This document shows, in pieces, positions 45,001 to 51,185 of a DNA stretch of 51,185 bases. Made by a program: the position numbers and the translations under genes. Below the pieces are notes generated by a model. That model ran no database searches. It saw nothing but the letters and a program-made list of their open reading frames with translations, and was not told the origin of the DNA. Source of the DNA: Spirogloea muscicola (lineage: Eukaryota; Streptophyta; Zygnematophyceae; Spirogloeales; Spirogloeaceae); assembly GCA_009602725.1 (NCBI GenBank), contig WELB01000398.1, positions 1-51,185 on the forward strand, written 5' to 3'. Within the stretch, counting starts at the first letter, position 1. Every line of letters begins with the position of its first letter.

Positions 45001-45314
45001 GCCTGTGAGACAGTCATGATTGTCGAAAGGCCACTTCCGCGCCTTGCTCTTGCTCCGAGTCCTTGACTGATGATAGTGTTGCAGATACTGCTGGAGGTCA
45101 AAGATTCGAAAGGATTATTTAAGGGCTTGAGACTTATGGAAGGGGTGCAAGGGCCACTGATGTAGCACAGCAACATAGCAGGAACACAGTTGGGTTGATT
45201 GAAGACGACATCAGCTTTAGTAAACTCGGACCAGCAAATGCTCACCTCCTACGGCAAGCTAGACGTTGTGAGTGAAATACGATGGCGCTGCGAATGGCAG
45301 TAACTCTTCTGTTC
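42037..45314. other. Stretch without a recognisable gene
   Basis: Begins at a single-N join inside the RT relic. Lower GC than its surroundings. Many short open frames, none family-like. A weak tail-A-like segment (CACAGCCCTCGCCCCCTTTG) occurs near 43880-43920. Part of 44870-45314 is probably the 3' region of the C3H16-like gene. I see no exon chain, RNA gene or array. Confidence 0.45.
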
Positions 45315-47662
45315 TCAAGCTCTTGCTGATGGTGGTGGCTCGTCCTCGGGGATCTGCAGGCAGCCCTTGCATTTACTATGAGAAAAAAGTAGACCCTGAG
45401 GGTGTCGATTCAAGGCACAGATTTCTGCAGGCTCTTGTGCTTAATCTTCACTTTCAGACATCACTTACAGTCCCTTACATCACCCGCTGTGAGACACGTG
45501 CTATGCCTGCACTCTTGATAACCTGCCATTAAGAAGGACCTAGGACAGCGAAGGCTCTCCGACTGTCTTACCTGCCCAAGCATCCACTTGTCGGCTCGCC
45601 AGACATCACCACTCCCGGCATCCAGAGAGATAGCTGATGACGCTGGGGTCAACTCGACTACACCTGACGACGATAAGGGTTCAATTGACAGAGCATTGCA
45701 AGTAATAGACATGTAACATGCAGCCTGGTCCCCAACTCACAGATTGGAAGACAATGTAACCAGTGCATAGTAGGAACAACCCTATTTGCAGCCCTACACG
45801 TGCAGCGGAAGGTTGCAGTGGTGGCAAGGCACCTCCTGAAGAAGCTGAGTGGAGCTCGTGAGGGCTCTGCATTGGTTGCATAGCTTCAGGAGTGGTGGCA
45901 ATGAGCCTTCCGAAATTAGAGAAAGCAGATGTTGATGTTCCATGATGACCGGCGATCCCTTCCCGCCCAAACAACAGCGGAGAGCCACCAAGCTGGCCAG
46001 AAGTAGTCAAATCAGCTGGAAAGCTGCTGCCTGAGCTTGGCAAAGAGCTGCTGCTGAAGGATCCAAACAGATCCCCCTGAGGGATGCCCACAACCGGCGG
46101 CGGGCCAGATGAGATGGGACCTGCTTGAGGACCAAATGTGCTACCAAATGGAGCAGCCCTTGGCACACCAAAGGCTGACCACCTTTGATTTGTGACAGGC
46201 TGGCCAAAGAGCATTGGGCCTTGGACATTGGTTGGGCTTTTAGGAAAGGGATCCATGCCCCCGTCACCCAGTGGTGGAAAGGGGGGGCCTGCACCCAAGG
46301 GCTTTGCAGGCCCTGTGTATGGACTCCTCCTCAGCTGCTCAAAAATTGTTTCCTTGGCTCTGAACATGGTCCGCTCTCGATGCACCTGCGTCAGGGAGTA
46401 TATGCATGTCATGAGGGCTAGGGGTTCCAGCAAAGCATGGACACAGGCGTGTCCAAGTAGATGCACATTGTGGTGGTCTTGCCTCCTTCAAGCAGCATGG
46501 GTCACGAAGGGGTGCTGCTAAGCTGTGCTGCAAAGCAACTCACCAAGTCGGCCAAGGGCACCCCTTGCCTGGCAGCAGAGTAGGCCTCTGCTCGCAGCTC
46601 TTCAGAGCTGACATCGCCCACCACGTCATTTGGCAGCCTGGACACACTCTAGTGAGATTCAGGTATTTGGCACACAATCCATGGCAGCCAGGAGCTCCAG
46701 GGCCCCCAAGATGCTGGCCAACAGCCCTCTACCCAGCTAGCAGAGGGGTGCAGGGGTAGAACATGCAGTGGCAGCGCGGAGTGCGATTTGGAAGCGTCAA
46801 AGGGCCAGCCTGTTTCCAGCATTCGGGGAGTCAGGCTCACTCCTTCCAATGGGCGTAGCACGTCAGTCGCCACCAGGTTGGCTTCTCGTTGATCTCGTCC
46901 TCGTTGATCTGCTGCTTGCACAAAGATGGGTTCCCGCACCTGCACGCAAGACCTCCTCGTGAGGGAGGCTGCTGTCGCAGGCGGCCCGGGATAGTCCTGT
47001 TACGCAAGTCTTATTACACAGGCGGGAGGGCATGGTGCACAGAGGTGCAGGTGTTGGCAGTGAGGCAGTGAGGGCGGGGTTGCTTCGGACCTGTGGTCTC
47101 TGCTAACAGGGGCTGACGGTGAGCGGGAGGAGGCAGCAGGCGCGAGCACATCGTAGCGGCTGCCAGATGGGCGGCGCGAGCCCCCCTGCTAGCAGAAGAG
47201 ATTGAGGATGGGGGTACTTGAGGGAAGATGCTGTGCCTGGGCAGTCAGGGAGGGCGGGAAGGTGGGGGCGGAGGACTGCGGAGAGTGAGAGTGAGACCTG
47301 GGGCAGCTGGGGCGAGGCGGTGGCTGGAGGCTGAGGCAGGATGTGCGAGAACTTGCAGCGGGTGCCGTATCGGCAGCTGGAGGAGGGCAGGGCACGGCAG
47401 GCACGGCAGGCAGCGGCGGCTGCTCAGCTGCAAGGCGGGGATGGCGAAGGCGGGAGAGGAGGAGCCGGGGGGGAAGCAGCACTCGCGAAGCCCAGAGCTG
47501 CAGCAGCGAGCGGCCGCAGACCGACTGCAGGGACGGCGGGAGAGGAGCTGTCTGCCACCTCTCCACCTCGCCCTGCTGCGCGAGCTGGAGGTGTGGGGGG
47601 GGGAGGGGCCAGCACCTGCCGCGCTGGAAGTCGCGGCAGAGGGCAGGCGCGGCGCGGCTCAT
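45315..47662 (-). CDS. CCCH zinc-finger nucleoporin, NUP42/C3H16-like
   Basis: Exons: 47662-47616, 47376-?, 46939-46841, 46637-46544, 46385-45800, 45663-45572 and 45353-45315. Exons 1 and 2 join to a CX7CX5CX3H finger: ALCRDFQRG, then SCRYGTRCKFSH. Exon 3 reads CGNPSLCKQQINEDEINEKP and WWRLTCYAHWK. Exon 4 reads LPNDVVGDVSSEELRAEAYS and ARQGVPLADL. Exon 5 reads VHRERTMFRAKETIFEQLRR, then an FG-rich region with LFGQ, AFGV, PFGSTFG, LFGSF, LLFG and NFGR. Exon 6 ends DVWRADKWMLGQ and the last exon is IPEDEPPPSARA-stop. This order matches the plant C3H16/46 proteins, considered the plant counterpart of NUP42 at the cytoplasmic face of the pore, acting in mRNA export. The 3' border of exon 2 is uncertain, and an additional exon may lie between 47300 and 46940. 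Confidence 0.87.
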
Positions 47663-47784
47663 GGCGGGGCGGGGTCGCGGGGGCGAGGGGTATGGGCGTG
47701 CTGGCACGCCACAGTACGCTGTCTGCCGGAACTGCCTCCGAAGGACTGAGCGTGTGTTGTTGAGTGATGGAGGGCCTGAGTGGC

Positions 47785-47930
47785 CATTCCTTTTTGGGCT
47801 GGCCTCTCACAGCCACCAGTCAATCTGGCCGCGCCTTCTCTTCGAGTGGCCAAGTACGAAGGCAAGCACATTGCCAGACGTAAATTACCTGCTGCAAGCT
47901 GACCCGCTCAGTAACCACGGGCCGGCAAGC
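47785..47930. repeat. LINE tail D (+) joined to tail B (-)
   Basis: 47785-47843 is sense tail D (TTTTTGGGCTGGCC..CAATCTGGCCGCGCC). 47846-47880 is antisense tail B, followed by GACCCGCTCAGTAACCACGG, the antisense start of an RGY-stop end. It begins about 120 bases upstream of the C3H16-like start codon. Confidence 0.7.
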
Positions 47931-48029
47931 CGACAATCAATGTCCGAGCCTACTTTTGTCCAACACCGGACGGCACGATGCTGGCTGTTCACAACTTTCA
48001 TCTTCTTGAGAATGGCCAGCCCAGAATGA

Positions 48030-48430
48030 GGATCAAGGAGACTGCCAGATAGCAGTCTCCTTCACGTGAGCCATAGGCTGCAGGTAAAGCACGGCCAGCA
48101 CGCAGGTGCAAGGCGTGGGCCAAGGACTGCTGGAGGGATATGGACAGGCGCTTTGTTGGAGCACCTGTGCTAGCGAGCCAGCGGCGTTGAAGTCGGCCTG
48201 CTCGCCCAGCCTGCAAGACACAGCGCGGCACGCAAGCGCGGTCAGAAATTGAGCCACAGATACCCGAGAGCCCCTTGCACATCAAAGGTCAGTGAAACGA
48301 GATCGTCTCCTTCCGAGTGGTCCCTGTACTTGGCCTATTTGCCACGAGGGCGTTCGCTGCTGCTTGCCCAGCCTTCGAAGCAGAGACCCCCGACGTGGTC
48401 CGGTAACCACATCTGTGGTGAGAAAGGGGC
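48030..48430 (-). mobile_element. LINE 3' part, C-terminal domain relic
   Basis: Minus strand: VAQFLTALACRAVSCRLGEQ, ADFNAAGSLAQVLQ, and AHALHLRAGRALPAAYGSRE in another frame. It parallels the copy at 28.6-29.1 kb closely at the DNA level (GCTAGCGAGCCAGCGGCG shared). Confidence 0.72.
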
Positions 48431-48599
48431 TATGCAAGCTGTGGATTCCCTTGAATCAAACTTGACTATGTGCAAGTGGCTACAGCGAGTGGGAGTTCAG
48501 TAACCCCTAGTCAGCAAGCTGAAAGTCGAAGCAACTTGCTGCAGAGCAGAGAGAGTTGCTGCACTACTCCGGGTACCCCCGCTGCGATCACCTCCGACC

Positions 48600-48965
48600 A
48601 GCTGCAGTCGACAACTTTGGCTGCATACGTCCTCGTTTCATCCATCGCCTGCTCGAGAATACTGCTGAATCTAGGATATGCACGATTTGAGGATGTGCTT
48701 TCAGCTAAGATGGGCTTGCCGGCAGCATATATCCCTGTCCTTGCTCCAGAATGTCAGCCACTTTGCAGCGTGCTCATGCTTTACACCATGATGCGGAAGC
48801 TTAAGTTGGTGGCAGAAGGGGCCTGAAATTAGCAATCCGCTGTTTGGGCATCTGTTAGCGACCTCTACCAGCTGACCCGTGGTTACCGAGCGGGTCCGCT
48901 CAGCAGCACCTGATGTACATCAGTAGATCTGCTTGCCTGTGGACTTGGCTACTCAGGCCGCCCCA
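48600..48965 (+). mobile_element. LINE 3' end, tail B
   Basis: LLNLGYARFEDVLSAKMGLP, AAYIP.., then diverged C-terminus codons (LYQLTRGY-type near 48870-48890) and a worn tail B (GATCTGCTTGCCTGTGGACT). 48966-49390 shows no gene. Confidence 0.7.
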
Positions 48966-49390
48966 TCATTCGGTACACGCTTGCCCGCTTGCCCCGACAG
49001 CCTCGACTTGCGCCCACACCTTACCATCCCTCCAAACCATCCACGTCCTCCCAACCTCCTGCCAGGGGCCTGCTGGCCGTGCCTCCCTGACCCCACCAGC
49101 TGCATGTGCCTCTTATGTCAGTGCAATGTGGCCACCCTCTGCACCGATTCTCGTCTCGCTTTTCCATGCTCAAATGTGGGGCAGAGTCTCTCCTACTACA
49201 CGCCAGCTTTCATGGCTGCTCTCCCTGCCACCGTCATCGTCTCCTCTACATTAACCCCACCCTCCCACTCCCTGACCCCTGCTACTGCTGTCAGCACTCG
49301 ACACTAGCCACCTGGCCACATCAACTCTTACGCCACCATCCTAACGCTGTACAACCTGTACACGCTGTCTCTCCCGGTGCCTGACACCGG

Positions 49391-51174
49391 CTACCTCCGC
49401 CTCTTGCGGTGTTGCCGCTCAGCGCCCTCGGGCTGGCCTTCATCATAATCTGTAAGATGGGCCGTGCTATACGTCGTCGGAGACGGGAGCTGGCCACCGC
49501 CGACGAGCATGTCGTGCCAGGCCAGCGCGACCGACCTAGGGCCCTGGCCTGGCTGTGAGATGGAGGAGGGGGAGTCAGATGGCGTGGGGGTGGCACTGGG
49601 GGAGTTCCCGGCATAGCACTGAGAGGAGGCCGGGTTGTGGCTCGGCAACTGCAGCGCCGGCGGAGGCATGTGCAGCGGCGGAGGCTGCCCTTGGCTGTAA
49701 TCTGTGGACGGTCCTCCTCCTCCCATGCGCATCTGCACGCCCATTGGTAGCACAGACGGCAGCACCCACATGTGCCCCGAGCTCGAGGGCGCCCCGAGGC
49801 CCTCGCCGGCATCTCCCCGGGTCAGCATCACACTGGCACTTGGAAGCGCTCGGTGGTCGTATTCCTCCGCTGCGCCCGCAGCCTGCCTAGCGAAGGGCAG
49901 AGAATCGTAGCCAGCTCCGGAGAGTCCAGCATCGAGCATGGATGCCAGGTGCCTTCCACCCACATCCTGCAGCTGGGAAGGCCCTTCTATGCTGTGTGCA
50001 CCGTGGAGGCCGTATTGGTACGGTGCGGGGGCCCTGCGGCCGGGTGATGTGGACCCCACGGCATAGTAGTGACCCCCAGGAGGCGACGGCGGCCTGCTGT
50101 ACTGGGGAGCGTAAGCGGTGGACGCATAGTCCTGTTGCTCCACGGCGTGCTGCTGCTCCACTTCATCGGGCGCAGGGTGCGGCCGTGGTTGCCTGGACGA
50201 TGGAAGGCATGCCAGCTGTGCTCGAATGCGCGCCCGCTCGCGGGCCTTGGCCCTCGATTTTCCTCTGCTCAGCGTGACACCGTAGTCCAGTGGCGCCTCC
50301 GGAGGGCTTGAGTCCCCACCATGCCCGACTTGCTGCTGTTGCTGGGGCTGCTGCTGCTGGACCTGCGGGGGCTGCGGTGGCGGAGGTGGCAGGGGTGGAG
50401 CGGGAGGGGACGGCAGACTGGGCGTGGCCATGCTGGTGATGCCCGTCCTGGACCCCACCGCCGGCAGCCCTCGCCCCGGATCTTGGTCGGCCTGCAGCCT
50501 GATGGCCCGCGCATCGCCCGACTGGACGGTGGTGGGGAGCTGTGGAAGGCAAGCGATCGATGCCGCGGCCTGGCGGAGCAACCATTCCACGGCCGCACTC
50601 GGATGCTCCACGCCCAGACGGTCCTGCCAGAGCGCCACCAGGTATCACGAGAGGGCCCCTTGGGCAAAGTGCCGTGCCCCGCGGCTTGTGGACAAGCAGG
50701 GCTGATGCTCGACTCGGTGCATTCTCCGAGCATGGCAACACTCGTGCCTCAGAGCGGAGCCGCCAGATGGGCAAGGGGCCACGAGGCAAGGCCGACCGCA
50801 CCGGCCCATCGCATGCTGGCAAGCCCTACCAAAGTCCTACGGCAGGAAGAATGCTGCCTGCCGCACGCTCCTCACTCTCACCGCTTCCAACGGGGTCGTG
50901 CAAGCGGCGCACAGCAGCTGGTTCCGGGAGAGGGTCGGGAGGCTGGATTGAGGGTGCTCACCTGGACATTGTAGAAGTCTTTGGCCGCCTGCACGGAGAG
51001 TCGCACGCGGCGGTCCCGAAGGCCTGCGAAGGTCTGGACCTTGCTGTGGCGGTCTTTGCTGCTGGGCGTCCTGGCAGCCCGGCGAGCACGGCTGCCCGTT
51101 GCCTCCTTAGCCTCGGGCTCGGGCTCGGGCTCCTGCTCCTCTGCCTTGGGCGGGAGCGCCGCGGGAGGCTGCAC
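49391..51174 (-). CDS. Class II TCP transcription factor
   Basis: Exon 1 (51174-50962) has an acidic/Pro-rich N-terminus and the TCP basic region and helix I: KDRHSKVQTFAGLRDRRVRL, SVQAAKDFYNVQ, then a GTGAGC donor. Exon 2 (50623-49391) starts DRLGVEHPSAAVEWLLRQAA, completing loop and helix II. A Gln/Pro-rich stretch follows, then an arginine-rich R-domain-like segment RGKSRAKARERARIR (near 50270-50220), low-complexity Pro/Ser/Gly sequence and a basic end HRKRRR. The short KDRHSKV basic region and the R-like segment point to the CYC/TB1-CIN (class II) side. TCP proteins bind GGNCC-type sites as dimers and control growth genes. The start is the first ATG in the window; the true N-terminus may lie beyond 51185. 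Confidence 0.92.
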
Positions 51175-51185
51175 CGCGCGCGCCG

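Noticed and set aside
47189-47707. A 172-codon Pro-rich minus-strand protein
   Set aside because: It shares the first exon frame of the C3H16-like gene but then reads through the intron in the wrong frame.

Overview
The window looks like nuclear DNA from a streptophyte (charophyte-grade) green alga, starting at a chromosome end. Base 1 opens a plant-type (CCCTAAA)n telomere. The genes are intron-rich with GC-rich first exons. Two genes encode plant transcription-factor families, an LBD/LOB-domain protein and a TCP protein. A plastid ClpR subunit and a plant-type CCCH nucleoporin are also present. I cannot name the species.

Layout. 1-2.6 kb: a decayed protein-primed family B DNA polymerase, cut off by the terminal telomere on one side and bordered by a second telomeric tract on the other. 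2.6-4.2 kb: retroelement 3'-end debris. 4.3-21 kb: a gene-dense block with a putative two-domain glycosyltransferase (+), a plant Golgi-type uncharacterised protein (+), an unrecognised gene (+), ClpR4-like (-) head-to-head with cytochrome b5 (+), another unrecognised gene (+) and an RRM protein (-). 21-25.7 kb: a stretch with no gene I can call, then an LBD gene (-) whose 5' end is lost in a gap. 26-32.7 kb: ribosomal protein uL13 (+), a small secreted protein (+) and a coiled-coil ORF (-). 32.7-42 kb: an island of nested, mostly 5'-truncated copies of one non-LTR retrotransposon (LINE) family, with an internal telomeric tract, a TA-flanked MITE, a minisatellite and one long reverse-transcriptase copy. 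45.3-47.7 kb: a NUP42/C3H16-like gene (-). 47.8-49 kb: more LINE debris. 49.4-51.2 kb: a class II TCP gene (-).

The host genes do not form one pathway: plastid proteolysis, lipid redox, translation, nuclear pore/RNA, Golgi glycosylation and transcription are all represented. What links the window is the mobile fraction. At least ten fragments encode the same short protein C-terminus, ending in SDL..L(T/S)RGY-stop or a variant. After it comes one of at least three unrelated 3' tails, each of which recurs elsewhere with conserved structure. Together with the telomere-bounded polymerase relic, this is the most novel material here.

Limits: all calls come from reading the sequence by eye. Exon borders given to the base follow visible GT/AG (or GC/AG) signals plus reading-frame continuity and were not tested against transcripts. 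Two large N gaps, four single-N joins and homopolymer runs mean some frameshifts could be assembly errors.
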